From positions 50,381 through 114,380 of the forward strand of contig MEHQ01002865.1 of the NCBI GenBank assembly GCA_008828725.1: DNA of 64,000 nt, read 5' to 3'. This document shows, piece by piece, positions 9,101 to 17,799 of the stretch. This DNA comes from Saccharina japonica (Eukaryota; Sar; Phaeophyceae; Laminariales; Laminariaceae). The translations under genes were made by a program, and so were the position numbers. Numbering within the stretch: the stretch's first letter is position 1; each line of letters starts with the position of its first letter. The notes beneath the pieces were generated by a model. That model did no database searches and had not been told where the DNA came from. It saw nothing but the letters and a program-made list of their open reading frames with translations.

Positions 9101-11211
9101 TGGTTCATACGACTACGGCCATGCATGATAATGAAGTACACCCCCCCTCCCCCTTCCTCTTTCGTGACCTATATATATATACACACGGGTGGATACTGGT
9201 TGTGCCGGATGTGGGCCTCGCGACCACGAACACCGAACGAGCAGGGGACGTGCACGGTTAAGGACGGAGACGCGATGGTGGACGACATTCAGCTGGGCAG
9301 AGTGTACACCATGTTCGAGAGAGACGAGGTGATTTAATCGATCACCCCCACACCACTCTCAGAAGCTAAAGTGTTAAAAAAGAAGCGTCGTCGTTTTTCT
9401 TTCCAGCTGTAGGTACGTAGACTTGCAGTTATCTACTAACTGCATAGACTTGCAGTCTCTACGAACTTGCAGACTTGCAGTGTCCACCACCTACTTGTGG
9501 GCCTGCAGTAAACACCAACAGCAGTCTAAAAAAACTGTAGACTTGCAAGTATATCGTATACAAACTGTAGGCGTACAGTATCGACCAACAACTTTTGTAG
9601 ACTTTTGTAGAACTTTTTGGCAGTATCTATCAACTGCATAGACTTAACTTTGAATAATGATGACCGCGTGGCGCTCGAGATTTTGAAAGTACAACAGGCG
9701 CGTGCCTACGGTACACGGTACGGCAAATATTTGAGGAAAGTAATTTGTCACTGACGGATCGCCTAAACTGAGGACCTATATATACACCCAATCTCACTAT
9801 GGGCGTAAATATAAGGACCGTTCTATGTTGCTATTTATACTCTAACGTGCCTTGACTGACACCAAACTGCTAGGTTTTAGTGTGGAACACTCGGCCCTAT
9901 ACCCTTGACAGCGCACGTTTTTTTTGCCTTGCTTGACATGTCTCTTATCGATAACATATTTGCCCTTAACTAGTATTCCCTCTCCACACAAAAACTTTGA
10001 AGGTGCGGAACCTTCTCACTCCTGCAGTGGGGCGGAGCTCGGGAACGCGGCAAAGACCCAGCAGACGCGCCAACAACCACCAACACCACCACCACCACCA
10101 CCCCCTCGAGCGGCGGCGAAGCACAGCACAAAACATCGCAGGCAGCACAGCGAGAGAACCACCATCATCACGGCGAGAGCGAAGCAACCGTCCACTAACA
10201 TGGCAAGGAGGTGGACTTCCGCTGACACCGTCTCCCACGCCAAAAGAAGAAAATGGAGGGAAACATGACCAAGAAAATGGGGAAACCCATAATAAATCGC
10301 GAGGGTGGGGCGTTCGTGCCGTGGGCTTCCCTGTCTGCAGCAGCAGCAACAACAGTGGTGGTGGTGGCGGTGGCGACACCATGGGAAAATGGTACGGGCG
10401 AGAGGGAGGGTGTGGGGGGCAAGCAAACATTCGGACAAGCGCGGCGGCAGTTGTGGCCGGCTTGACTCAGACGTACGACGAGCGTGGCGGGGGCGGCGGC
10501 GGCGGCGGCGGCGGCTGCGGCGGTAGCAGCGGCGACGACTTTCCGGCTACGGCAATACCACCACGGAACAACCCGGTCTTGGAACAATTGCACCACGCGC
10601 GGGCGGAGTCACAGTCGAGACTCCACAATACTGGCGGAAGACAGCGAACGTGCAAGCATCAGCATCAGCATCAGCACCAGCATCAGCATCATCATCCTAA
10701 TCAGTTTTCGCGCACGGAGTCGTCAGAGTCGAAGAAAAATAGCGGTACAAGAAGACAGCAGCGAACGTACACGCACCAGTTTTCTTTGTCGACCCCCTGT
10801 CTAGGCGTCGTCGAGAGAGCCCCCCCGGCCACCACGACTTGGACCGGTACCGCCGCCGCCGCCGCCGCCGCCGCTGTTTCCGTGGTTGTCGGGCATGAGA
10901 ACGAAGAAGACGAGGAGGAGGGGGAGGAGGAGGAGGAGGCACTGAACTACGAGAAAGCTCCGTCTACATTGTCGTCACTGTCGGAGGGACCGCCACGGCA
11001 CAAGCACAACAGGGCAAAGGCGAAGTCGGTTGTTACCGGTTTAGCAGGGCAGCCCCCGCAACAGCAGCACTTGAAGTGGGGGGGCTTCGGCCCCAGCCAC
11101 GTGCCGCGGTTCTTCCGCGGGAGATTCGGCGTTGCGGGCGAAAAAAAGAGGCTGAGTGGCCGGAGAGTTGACGGTGGTGTTGGTGGGTTGGATAGCGACG
11201 CCGTATTATAG
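218..11211 (+). CDS. Multi-exon gene, 3' part: coiled-coil protein with Gly-rich linker and low-complexity tail (unrecognised)
   Basis: Seven exons (218-317, 1685-1794, 3201-3280, 6142-6330, 7709-8330, 9245-9328, 10003-11211) were joined by reading splice borders. Every junction keeps one open frame; the total is 2394 nt, 797 residues plus a TAG stop. The start codon lies upstream of the window. In order the product has a short N-terminal segment with Trp and Cys (exons 1-2), a long Glu/Arg/Ala coiled coil (about residues 72-250), a Gly-rich linker (about 262-295), a folded-looking segment rich in Pro, Leu and Val (about 300-395), and a 400-residue tail with His, Gln, Gly, Ala and acidic runs. 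I do not recognise the family; a scaffold or cytoskeletal role is only a guess from the coiled coil. Five of the six introns use GT-AG and one GC-AG. Introns carry SINE, LINE and minisatellite insertions. The phase agreement over six introns is the main support; exact borders of exons 6 and 7 are the weakest. Confidence 0.62.
1116..1290. repeat. Dispersed GATCATACA-type element, short copy
   Basis: It shares the framing sequence GGCAGATAT and TCATGTTGCC with copies at about 3343, 25280, 42672 and 45255. Only three to four units of the 9 bp repeat TGTATGATC are present. It lies in intron 1 of gene 1. Confidence 0.55.
1685..1794 (+). CDS. Gene 1 exon b
   Basis: The acceptor is GACTATTAG after a C/T-rich tract (about 1630-1660) and the donor is a consensus GTGAGT. 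Two bases complete the split Gly codon from exon a; 36 codons follow and the exon ends on a codon boundary. The residues run from GWQFSANLRHCEEL to ENKDEVLDALE. A nearer AG at 1695 would break the frame with exon a, which decides the start. Confidence 0.62.
1990..2075 (+). repeat. Dispersed repeat fragment (GTGAGTACCAACGAGTACC)
   Basis: The stretch matches the reverse complement of about 27000-27095 at roughly three of four positions, including a GTGAGTACCAACGAGTACC core. It lies in intron 2 of gene 1. Confidence 0.45.
2426..2595 (+). repeat. (GGTC)n microsatellite
   Basis: About 170 bases of tetranucleotide GGTC with a few GTTC variants, in intron 2 of gene 1. Because four is not divisible by three, all frames on both strands are open and give false Arg/Ser/Val/Gly repeat proteins. 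Confidence 0.9.
2756..2912 (+). repeat. (GGGTC)n microsatellite
   Basis: Pentanucleotide GGGTC array with a few GAGGTC and GGAGTC interruptions, in the same intron as the GGTC array. The same pentamer recurs in both orientations at 42.1-42.3 kb. Confidence 0.9.
3201..3280 (+). CDS. Gene 1 exon c (coiled coil)
   Basis: The exon starts in phase after TTGTACATAG and ends before GTGGGT. It encodes VARREAQEERERVAEV and ten more charged residues, and leaves two bases (AG). This is the start of the heptad-like Glu/Arg coiled coil. A dispersed repeat with a 9 bp expansion begins about 60 bases downstream in the intron. Confidence 0.62.
3343..3605. repeat. Dispersed GATCATACA-type element, medium copy
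   Basis: The core (about 3375-3445) is nine to ten units of TGTATGATC on this strand. It is framed by TTCAGGGCAGATATC on the left and by CCGGGTGGGAGTCATACAAC and GATCTACCTGG-like sequence on the right, as in the other copies. A 30 bp direct duplication (ACTACACAGATCCTGTGTAC) lies at 3509-3560. Confidence 0.65.
3709..4021 (+). mobile_element. C-tailed SINE, 5'-truncated copy
   Basis: It runs from GGTAAGGCACCCACGAGG to GTGAAGTACACCCC and matches the near-full copies at 26.2 and 28.6 kb over their 3' three quarters. The end carries the family hairpin (CGAGGGTCTA to ACTACGGCCATGC). It lies in the large intron of gene 1 in sense orientation. Confidence 0.75.
4024..4120 (+). mobile_element. C-tailed SINE, 3' fragment
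   Basis: Only the last ~95 bases of the family are present, beginning at AACCCAACGTGCTCC directly behind the tail of the preceding copy and ending in GCGTACACCC and a C/T-rich tract. The head-to-tail placement recurs elsewhere in the window. Confidence 0.7.
4283..4640. repeat. 10 bp tandem repeat (GACTATTAGT / GACTATTACT / GACTGTTACC)
   Basis: About 35 units of ten bases, perfect at the left end and increasingly diverged to the right. The period is close to one helical turn. It lies in the intron between exons c and d. Confidence 0.85.
4940..5012 (-). repeat. tRNA-like sequence (B-box only)
   Basis: On the minus strand CGCGGTTCAAATCCCACC is a good pol III B-box/T-loop match, but no convincing A-box or acceptor pairing is found. 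It is best read as the head of a tRNA-derived SINE. Confidence 0.35.
5165..5308. repeat. 44 bp tandem repeat, three units
   Basis: Three nearly identical units contain AATAATATGTAGTA and GGGGGTATATAGGG. It lies in the intron before exon d. Confidence 0.85.
5379..5591. mobile_element. GGGCCC foldback MITE (PIF/Harbinger-like)
   Basis: The two halves are inverted copies of each other: GGGCCC, an AT-rich arm, CACACGCACCAGCACC at the loop, then the mirror sequence ending in GGGCCC. TTA flanks both ends (TAGTTA on the left, CCCTTAGGG on the right), fitting a 3 bp TTA target duplication, which is typical of PIF/Harbinger and Tourist-like MITEs. Confidence 0.7.
5845..6124 (+). mobile_element. C-tailed LINE, 3' fragment with 45-base poly-C tail
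   Basis: From AGCAGCGAGAAAACGATCGC to AACAAATGAGTACG this matches the 3' end of the LINE copies at 30.3 and 35.9 kb, with about 10% differences and small indels. The tail at 6080-6124 is an uninterrupted run of 45 C. The insertion is in sense orientation just upstream of exon d of gene 1 (17 bases from tail end to acceptor). Confidence 0.85.
6142..6330 (+). CDS. Gene 1 exon d (coiled coil)
   Basis: The acceptor is ACCGCCCAG and the donor GTGCGG. One base completes the split Arg codon, 62 codons follow, and AG is left over. The sequence LEEERRRQEEAERLQWMRET and onward is a continuous amphipathic Glu/Arg coiled coil. A 45-base poly-C tract, the tail of an inserted LINE fragment, ends 17 bases before the acceptor and lies where the polypyrimidine tract should be. 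Confidence 0.68.
6911..7135 (-). mobile_element. A-tailed tRNA-derived SINE, copy without head
   Basis: The body matches the family at 14.4, 37.6, 49.8 and 59.9 kb in reverse, beginning with the poly-T side TTTTTTCCATCCCATTTAC. The tRNA-like head is absent. It lies in the intron between exons d and e. Confidence 0.7.
7709..8330 (+). CDS. Gene 1 exon e (coiled coil, Gly-rich linker, compact segment)
   Basis: The exon begins after GATTCCCAG with one base of a split Arg codon and holds 207 codons. The first third continues the Ala/Glu/Arg coiled coil (QAREAAKAAQDRARQEEAEA), followed by LRDLYTSFDPLWG, a Gly/Asp-rich linker and a segment with IWAGPKIPVLRAPRLSPG and LSREYLVLLGLPHESVQ. The donor is GAG-AAG followed by GCAAGT, the consensus of GC-AG introns, and no GT nearby preserves the frame as well. 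This is the longest non-terminal exon and the most protein-like stretch in the window. Confidence 0.7.
8520..8700. repeat. Dispersed repeat related to 58.7 kb
   Basis: GGAGTAGACTTTGTGCA, GTTTCCT and GAGTGGTCAGTGCTGAAGC parallel the duplicated unit at 58660-58880. Function unknown; it lies in the intron after exon e. Confidence 0.4.
8732..8809 (+). mobile_element. C-tailed SINE, 3' fragment
   Basis: It begins at GGCATTGTAAGGATGCGAG and ends at GTGAGTAGCACACC, followed by a long C/T-rich tract. Only the terminal hairpin region is present. Confidence 0.65.
8800..9060 (+). repeat. C/T-rich tract with ~37 bp repeats
   Basis: The left part is (CCCT)n-like. The right part repeats CCTCTTGA, TCCTGCATCGCC and poly-C four to five times. 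The tract directly follows a SINE tail, so it may be an expanded poly-C tail. Confidence 0.7.
9061..9155 (+). mobile_element. C-tailed SINE, 3' fragment
   Basis: It begins at CGACATGTCCGTCCCGGC and ends at ATGAAGTACACCCCCCC. It lies in sense orientation about 90 bases before exon f of gene 1. Confidence 0.7.
9245..9328 (+). CDS. Gene 1 exon f (short)
   Basis: The exon is 84 nt, in phase 0 at both ends, between CGAGCAG and GTGATT. It reads from GTCTVKDGDAMVDDIQLG to MFERDE. The upstream region contains a C-tailed SINE copy in sense orientation (tail at about 9140-9155). The donor is weak, so the exon could be shorter or be skipped without changing the frame. Confidence 0.45.
9415..9650. repeat. 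Degenerate GTAGACTTGCAGT tandem repeat
   Basis: About seven imprecise units of roughly 33 bases share GTAGACTTGCAGT and ATCTACCAACTGCA. It lies in the last intron of gene 1. Confidence 0.6.
10003..11211 (+). CDS. Gene 1 terminal exon g (low-complexity C-terminal tail)
   Basis: The exon starts in phase after CTTTGAAG and stays open for 402 codons to TAG at 11209-11211. The tail contains His-Gln runs near 10650-10700, poly-Gly near 10485-10520, poly-Ala near 10850-10875, an acidic run near 10900-10940 and an Arg/Gly/Phe-rich end (HVPRFFRGRFG). This composition suggests a disordered C-terminus. The alternative acceptor at 10027 also reads in phase but stops at 10199; I prefer the long frame because such length is unlikely by chance. 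Confidence 0.5.
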   Translation: MRNLLTPAVGRSSGTRQRPSRRANNHQHHHHHHPLERRRSTAQNIAGSTAREPPSSRRERSNRPLTWQGGGLPLTPSPTPKEENGGKHDQENGETHNKSRGWGVRAVGFPVCSSSNNSGGGGGGDTMGKWYGREGGCGGQANIRTSAAAVVAGLTQTYDERGGGGGGGGGGCGGSSGDDFPATAIPPRNNPVLEQLHHARAESQSRLHNTGGRQRTCKHQHQHQHQHQHHHPNQFSRTESSESKKNSGTRRQQRTYTHQFSLSTPCLGVVERAPPATTTWTGTAAAAAAAAVSVVVGHENEEDEEEGEEEEEALNYEKAPSTLSSLSEGPPRHKHNRAKAKSVVTGLAGQPPQQQHLKWGGFGPSHVPRFFRGRFGVAGEKKRLSGRRVDGGVGGLDSDAVL

Positions 11212-12017
11212 AGGATAATTGATATTTGTTTTAGAGGATATAATTGAAGTGTTTCGGATGCATGCGGGTCGGCGATGGTTGATCGCTTAGCCAGCAATGG
11301 GTCTCACCCCGTCTTAAAAATAAATATTCATTAAAGGACTAAGGCAAGCGCTCTTAACTACACGTTGCTCGTATCTGTAGTGGGCAATGATGTATACCTT
11401 TTAGTATTAGGCGGTACATGCCGGTTTGACCGCCCTTTTTTAAGTCCCGGATTGTTTTATCTTGAATGCTCTCATTAACTCGAGGTACCCACTGAAATCA
11501 TAAAAAAAAAAAAAAAAAATTGGGAAAGCTGTCAACGGTTCGGGTTGCCGGAAGCGAAAAAACTATTTTACCACACCCCCGACCCTCGGTATATCATGCA
11601 GGATGCCCACGACCCTCGCCAAGTATTTTTTGCTTGCTCATGATCACAAGGTTTCACATTCCGGGCTCTCAATTAAGATCGCTTGGGTTAGTTGTAACTT
11701 AATGAATGTCTACCACCGATGCACACGACATACTGGCATCATCGTTCTCACGCCCCGCGTGTATAAATCTGTACTTAACATTTTGTTTATGTTGTGGTCT
11801 ACGATAATGAGTCCAGCCGCCATCCCTGGAGCCATAAACAAGCATGGCTTTATCGTGCTTGGCGTGGCGTGGCGCGCCGTGGCGTGTGGCTTTTTATGAG
11901 GGTGGAGAAAATGGTTGGCACACCCTGTGCACGAGACGAACAATACAGTGCTAGAAACTCTACCTGGTAAGCCTTAAAGCCTAGGCCAGACTCATCCCAC
12001 CTGGACGCATGCCCATC
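11212..12017. other. 3' flank of gene 1 and unannotated spacer
   Basis: The first ~120 bases after the stop are AT-rich and hold an AATAAA at 11319-11324 that could act in polyadenylation. The rest contains a poly-A run near 11503-11520 and no recognisable gene. One scar-like TACCTGGTA lies at 11961-11969. Confidence 0.35.
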
Positions 12018-12114
12018 TTAACCCTTTCAGAACTGCAGTCCCGTTTTGGGAACAAACCACTCTAACTCTAAGTGATTTGTCCCCAAAACGGGACTCCAGT
12101 CCTATAAGGGTTAA
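12018..12114. mobile_element. TTAA-CCC palindromic MITE (piggyBac-like)
   Basis: TTAACCCTTTCAGAACTGCA on the left mirrors the right end, which finishes in GGGTTAA. The arms contain GTCCCGTTTTGGG and its complement. Termini CCC...GGG inside TTAA are the hallmark of piggyBac-type elements. No transposase is encoded. Confidence 0.7.
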
Positions 12115-13249
12115 GGTAAAGGTGAGGGTGGTCACTTGGTCACTTGACGAACTCTGAACCTCGCCCAAATTAACAGGGCGACCCGATAAACAATGCCATG
12201 GACTCATCCCACGGTAGGGGCGCAGCGGAATTTTTCCGAGCTCCTCTCACATGAGGAGCTAGCTCAATATCTCACCCGAAACATGACATCCGGAAACATT
12301 CGTTCGCGCAACCCCGACCAAAACTTCCAACGCGGTATCATAGTCCAAAAACAAACATACCAGTAATAACATATTTACAAGTATCCGGGGATTACGAGTA
12401 GTCACATGAGGAGCTCAACCGGTCAGAAAAATTGGAGCCGAAAAGTGGTACCCCAATGGCCGAACAATGCAATGAAAAATCGTTCAAGACAAGAATGAAG
12501 TTCCGACGAATTTGGGTTAAGGTAAGGAAGGAGCCTCCCGTCATTCAGAAAATGATTCCGCCAAAAAAAAGGTATACCTTCTACCTCTATCGTAAGCACT
12601 CGTCCCTGGTATACACGAAGTATAGGGGTTAGTGCAGTTAGTTTTTGCCTTCTGAAGCAATATTTTTTGTACTGACTATTAGTATACCCCTCAAGTAAGT
12701 GATCCAACAAGCCGCTACTGCTGTAGTATTCTCATTTTACTTTTATTACTACTCGTAGTGTAAATTTATTTGTTGTAGGGCTATGATACTGGCGCATACA
12801 TACGAGAAGTCTCGGTCGGGTTGGGGGCGCAATACATTTCTTCGGAAGTCACGTTGTAGGGCGAGATATTTGATTGAGCTCTCCTCGTGTGAGGAACTCA
12901 GAAAAATAGTAAGCCGCCACCCCTATAAGGCATGACGTTGCTCACCAATCAGAACCCAATCAGCCAACAATGGTTATTAATAGCATTATTAGTCCCATTG
13001 TCTCAACCATTTTACCTGGTATTGATTAGGTGGTAAGCTCTACCCGCTGGACATGAATGTCTGAACTTGCTTTTGTTTTGTAAACATGGAATCCGCATTG
13101 GATATTGTAAAACGACGTGGGCCGCTCATGATGAGGATGTTGTCAAGTTTTTTTGTTCAAAAGCCAGATGAAATACGTAAACATCCTTGTAGCGTTTCCC
13201 CGGTGTCTACTAGGGTCTCTGAACAGGAATACCTGGTATATGTTTATGT

Positions 13250-13250
<1 letters not shown>
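12115..13250. other. Gene-free spacer with MITE remnants
   Basis: Fragments of a dispersed family with GAGCTCCTC/GAGGAGCTC ends occur at about 12238-12415 and 12870-12905, and a fragment with GCAGTTAGTTTTTGCCTTCT at about 12630. Scar-like TACCTGGTA motifs lie at 13013 and 13230. No coding region could be supported. Confidence 0.5.
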
Positions 13251-13640
<390 letters not shown>

Positions 13641-13954
13641 CTGCCGGTGTTATCAAAGCATTCGCGTCAGGCTCGACGCACGGGCAGCTGCTTCCCGCGA
13701 AACGATCTCAAAACGATTCACGCCCACACCGCGACGGATGCCGACAACTGATACACACCCACCAACGGTCTCCACCAACTTTCAACTCCCCCGGGTGTCC
13801 CGCTCATTTGGGTTTCCTGATATCCACCTCTCTACCCGAACACACCCCGATTTTGCGTACACACTCACTCATGCAGCTGTTTCCCTCGAACGCAATAAGA
13901 GTGCGCTTCCATTGTGGGGACAAAACACTCGAAATTAAATACTTACTCCACGGT

Positions 13955-14235
13955 AGTAGGGTTTGCAGTTAGTTTTTGCCTTCTGTAGCATTATTTTGTC
14001 ACTGGGACCGGTTGACCCCCTCGAATGAGAAACCACCAGTTACTGTCCTTGCAAGTATGATAATTCCGCTACTCTTATTCGATTTGTCGTCTGACAAAAC
14101 GCATAGCGCTTGTTCCGATCATGCCACCCACATACTATTAATAGTAGCATCCAATGGCTTCAGACTTACGTAGATGTTACGAATCACTTCATTGTACGTA
14201 CTCGTAGTGTATTTGTTTTTCAGGCTTAGCGCACA
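13955..14235. repeat. Fragments of the GCAGTTAGTTTTTGCCTTCT family
   Basis: GCAGTTAGTTTTTGCCTTCT is shared with 12630, and further parts resemble sequence near 49.7 and 50.2 kb. No gene is seen. Confidence 0.4.
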
Positions 14236-14403
14236 CTGACTGGTGGTAGAAACGTTGATCCCGGGTTGCTCGAAACAAAAACTTCTTCGAAGTCGTATTT
14301 CGTGCGAGGTGCTCAGGCTATAAAAGGCCCTGCTCTCACACCGCGAAGGACGTCGACGACAACAGCTGACAGTAAACATACCGCACCCATCGGCCTGCGC
14401 CAG

Positions 14404-14717
14404 GTCGCCCCGGTGGTCTAACTGGTAGCCACGAAGCCTGTTGGGTCGGATGTTGAGGGTTCGATTATCTCCATGGAGGTTTTTATTCTCAAATGACACC
14501 GTCTGTCGAGAGCGCATATTATAGCGTGGGTAAGCAAAAATCGACGAGAGTTGACGAGGGAAGAAAGTGCTGAAATATTCTCGCGATAAAAATGCAAGGC
14601 AAGAACCGTAGTGCGGGAGGAGGGACAGGAGCCTACTTTGTGACCCCGGATCTGAGTTACGACTAGGGAGGGAGAAAGACGGAAGTGCGAAGACAATAAA
14701 TGGTATGGAAAAAAACA
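14404..14717 (+). mobile_element. A-tailed tRNA-derived SINE, full copy
   Basis: The head GTCGCCCCGGTGGTCTAACT with GGTAGCC resembles a tRNA 5' half and GAGGGTTCGATTATC is a B-box match. The body has TTTTTATTCTCAAATGAC, GACGAGGGAAGAAAGTGC and CTTTGTGACCCCGGATCTG. It ends in AATAAATGGTATGG and an A-rich tail. Confidence 0.75.
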
Positions 14718-15022
14718 AAAATGGCTCCCCCAGCTTCTCGGGGTGCGCTCTCTGCGTCGGTTTTCACTTTTGATGCTCGCCCTGTTGGTTAGAATAGGAA
14801 CTACATATATACCTGCATTCTATTTAGCCTGCACCGTCGGCGCTGGCTGAATAAGCTACGTACTTCTGTGTACCGCTCTGATCCTAAATATAATGACCAC
14901 TTTAATTGAATTTTAATACAAAAACAGCGCTTATATTCCGGGTCAGAGTGGTAACAAGCAAGACAGCACAGCACGCCCCCGGGGACGAAGTTCAGAGCCG
15001 ATTTTCTCCAAAACATGGGTTA

Positions 15023-15150
15023 GGGGCGGGGGGGTGTACTCGTGTCGTGCACGGCCGTAGTCGTATGACCATAGACCCTCCTCGCATCCCTACAATGCCG
15101 AGACGGAGCACGTTGGGTTTTCACCAACCAGGCAGACAATGCTTGCACCA
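15023..15150 (-). mobile_element. C-tailed SINE, 3' fragment
   Basis: On this strand it begins with a G run and GTGTACTCGTGTCGTGCACG and ends at CAATGCTTGCACCA, next to the G run of a second minus copy. Confidence 0.75.
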
Positions 15151-15274
15151 GGGGGGGGGGGGGGTACTCATGCCGTGCACGGCCGTAGTCGTATGACCAT
15201 AGACCCTCCTCGCACCCCTACAATGCCGGGACGGAGCACATTGGGTTTTCGCCGTTCAGGCAAACATTGCTTGG
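15151..15274 (-). mobile_element. C-tailed SINE, 3' fragment
   Basis: Fourteen G at 15151-15164 are followed by the family 3' end in reverse, up to CAAACATTGCTTG. It abuts the previous minus copy and the following plus copy without spacer. Confidence 0.75.
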
Positions 15275-15642
15275 AGAACCTTTGCTCCGCACAAGGGGAA
15301 TTATCGTATCACGTAGTGTGTACCTGGTATATGGTAAGACACCCCCGATTCAGTTACATAGTGTTCCCATTGCTGTCTCAGGAAGTGGCCACACCAGAAA
15401 TTAAATGAACTCATTGAAGATGTCATCCACATGCAAGTCCGCCTCACAGGCTGTTCTTAGTAGGATGCAGCTCACCCTTCATGCGACTCGCCCAACACCT
15501 CACGGCGCTTCGCGCTTGGTGCTAGCAATGTCTGCCTGGTCGGCGAAGACCCGACATGTTCCGTCCCGGCATTGTAGGAATGCGAGGGTCCATGGTCATA
15601 CGACTACGGCCATGCATGAAAGTGATGTACACCTCCCCCCCC
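15275..15642 (+). mobile_element. C-tailed SINE, nearly complete
   Basis: It starts at GAGAACCTTTGCTCCGCAC and ends GTGATGTACACC plus a C run. TACCTGGTA at 15321-15329 interrupts GTGTG-TATATGG; sister copies at 26.3 and 28.6 kb lack it. Confidence 0.8.
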
Positions 15643-15799
15643 TCTCTCTGAACGGCGGGGTTTTTGGGACGTCGGTACTGGTATACGGCCGTACGTTGAC
15701 CTACTCCCTCCGTTTCAATACCTGGGGTACCAGCAGGGAGACATGTTTTTTAGGGGCTTACGCGTAAGCGCTTCTATGATAAAAGACATCTTCGAAGTG

Positions 15800-15872
15800 A
15801 GATTCGAACCCCGTGTCCTCGACAACGCCAAACGTGAAGGTGTTACCTACTGAGCTGTCGGGGTGAAAGATC
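15800..15872 (-). repeat. tRNA-like sequence (A and B boxes)
   Basis: On the minus strand CAGCTCAGTAGGTAAC resembles an A-box and GGGGTTCGAATCTC a B-box, about 45 bases apart. The acceptor stems do not pair, so this is a tRNA pseudogene or the head of a SINE, not a functional tRNA gene. Confidence 0.45.
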
Positions 15873-16147
15873 GATCGCTTACCCAGCCCAGGGCAATCCT
15901 TATAACACTGCTGTATGCAGATCGTAGTCTAGGTTCACACCATCATATATATCGTCAAGACACCCACGTGTCTATACATGTATGAATATCCCGAGAATGT
16001 GTGTCGGGGCGTAGCTTGCAGCTTCTTTTTTTTCATCTCGCAGTCGGCAAAGTTTTTTTTTTCAGAGCTCCTCCCAAGCGGGAATACTTCAGAAACTTCA
16101 GGTGCTCGTACGTACCCATAGAATGGAGGGCTCAAGTGCCGGGGTGT

Positions 16148-16310
16148 CCACAGGCTCACGAGGGCCATAGCATCAGGCCATTTGGAACGGAGGCCAGGCG
16201 CAGGAGAGTAGAGCAAATAACCCAAAAAGGTAGAAGAAGTACTGTAGAAGATGAAGAAAAACATGAATATATATATAGAGAGAGAAGTACCTGGTAGTTA
16301 TGATGGGCGT
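16148..16310 (+). repeat. ~165 bp direct repeat, left copy
   Basis: CCACAGGCTCACGAGGGCC to GTTATGATGGGCGTATCC recurs at 16509-16680. This copy has AGAGTAGAGC where the right copy has AGAGTACGTAGAGC. Confidence 0.85.
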
Positions 16311-16508
16311 ATCCTAATGCATTCTGTCTCACTACCGAGGATCATTTGATGTAAGTATTTGATTTGGATGAGACCTCCTGCGCCGGCCCGTGGTTCTGCC
16401 CGTACGTCATTTTTGCAGTTGGAATAAATATCTTCATACTTAACCACTGGTCCGGGACAGAGTTGTCTCACCCAAACTTCCTTAACCGTGCTTCAGTCCT
16501 TTCCTACA

Positions 16509-16680
16509 CATGCAATCCACAGGCTCACGAGGGCCGTAGCATCAGGCCATTTGAAGCGGGGGCCAGGCGGAGGAGAGTACGTAGAGCAAATAACCCAAAA
16601 GGTAGAAGAAGTACTGTAGAAGATGAAGAAAAAATATATATATAGAGAGAGAAGTACCTGGTAGTTATGATGGGCGTATC
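16509..16680 (+). repeat. ~165 bp direct repeat, right copy
   Basis: Same unit as 16148-16310, about 95% identical, with a TACGTA at 16578-16583 in place of the single TA at 16209-16210. Confidence 0.85.
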
Positions 16681-17009
16681 CCATCGGAATCATATCCACA
16701 GAACCAAACATACCTGCAAGGCAGCGTGTTTTCCACCGGCGTGGAGCTGACTGGCATTCTGACAAACACAGCACCTCAACATCTTACCTAAAAGAATGCT
16801 CCCATTTCCCGATACGAAACTCTCCTGATACTATACGTCTAGCTTGATCTTCAACCTATTATTAATACCATGTGTTTTTACCGCTTAAATAGAAGTTCGG
16901 AGCTAAAAATTATAACTCCTATATTCCAAAACCGGTACCCACCCCCCCTTTAATCGAGGGGGGGGTCTCATTGTATTTATTCATGACCATGCCACGCTCC
17001 TTTGCGGGA

Positions 17010-17082
17010 GGGGGGGGGGGGGGGGTACTCATTTGTTGCTTGCCTTAGTCATTTGACCATTGACCCACGCATCCCTTTCGGC
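17010..17082 (-). mobile_element. C-tailed LINE, short 3' fragment
   Basis: A run of 16 G (17010-17025) followed by TACTCATTTGTTGCTTGCC and the reverse of the LINE end, stopping at CCCTTTCGG. It is the shortest LINE remnant seen. Confidence 0.75.
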
Positions 17083-17350
17083 CGGGGCGCGCACCAACAA
17101 TGAGCTCGCTCGCTTTATCCGACATCCCCACTTCCTTCGACGGCCGCGGTTGGGCTCCGGTGACACGAACTGCTCATGTGTATGAGCAATCATATCCCAA
17201 AACGGACCCGAAAACCGTGTACGTATCCCTCCATGTTTACAAACAAACCCTGTTTAGGTAGGATTACTGGTTTGTGTATGCCCCCCCCCCCGTCATAATG
17301 TGGCAAACGAGAACATTCTCGTGATGACATCGCGTTTTCGACACAACACA

Positions 17351-17438
17351 TTAACCCATTCCTAACTCAAAAACAAAATCCACACTAATTTCAAGTATTT
17401 TGTCCCGAAATACGGGGGACCAGTTCTTAAGGGGTTAA
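17351..17438. mobile_element. TTAA-CCC MITE
   Basis: TTAACCCATTCCTAACTC to CAGTTCTTAAGGGGTTAA, with TTTTGTCCCGAAATACGGGG inside. Same family as 12018-12114, with imperfect arms. Confidence 0.65.
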
Positions 17439-17534
17439 CAAAAAAAAACTTTTGGCTGTGAGGAGAATGAACACAAACCGTCCGTCCAAATCACGTCATA
17501 CCAGTAGCTCTTTGAGTAGGAGTATTAATATCAC

Positions 17535-17642
17535 GGGGGATTATAGTAAATAATACCTACGGTACACATGAACACCTATATATTTCCAATTTTTTACTAA
17601 CAATATTTGGTCCTATTCATTTACAATGGTCCCTCCGTAATC
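17535..17642. mobile_element. AGTAAATAGGAC palindromic MITE, diverged copy
   Basis: ATTATAGTAAATAATACC on the left and GGTCCTATTCATTTACAATGG on the right mirror each other imperfectly; better copies lie at 40.95 and 41.85 kb. Confidence 0.5.
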
Positions 17643-17735
17643 ATACTTGCTGCTTGTTGTTTGTTGTATGTTGTTGTGGTGGTGGTGGTGGTGCGCTGCT
17701 GCAGAGTTTTCGCACGTCTTGCCCATAATTGTTAA

Positions 17736-17740
17736 ACTAC

Positions 17741-17798
<58 letters not shown>

Positions 17799-17799
17799 T
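17736..17799. repeat. (AGT)n microsatellite
   Basis: About 20 AGT units. Confidence 0.95.

Noticed and set aside
15800-15872. Functional tRNA gene
   Set aside because: A- and B-box are present but the acceptor arms do not pair, so only a tRNA-like head is called.
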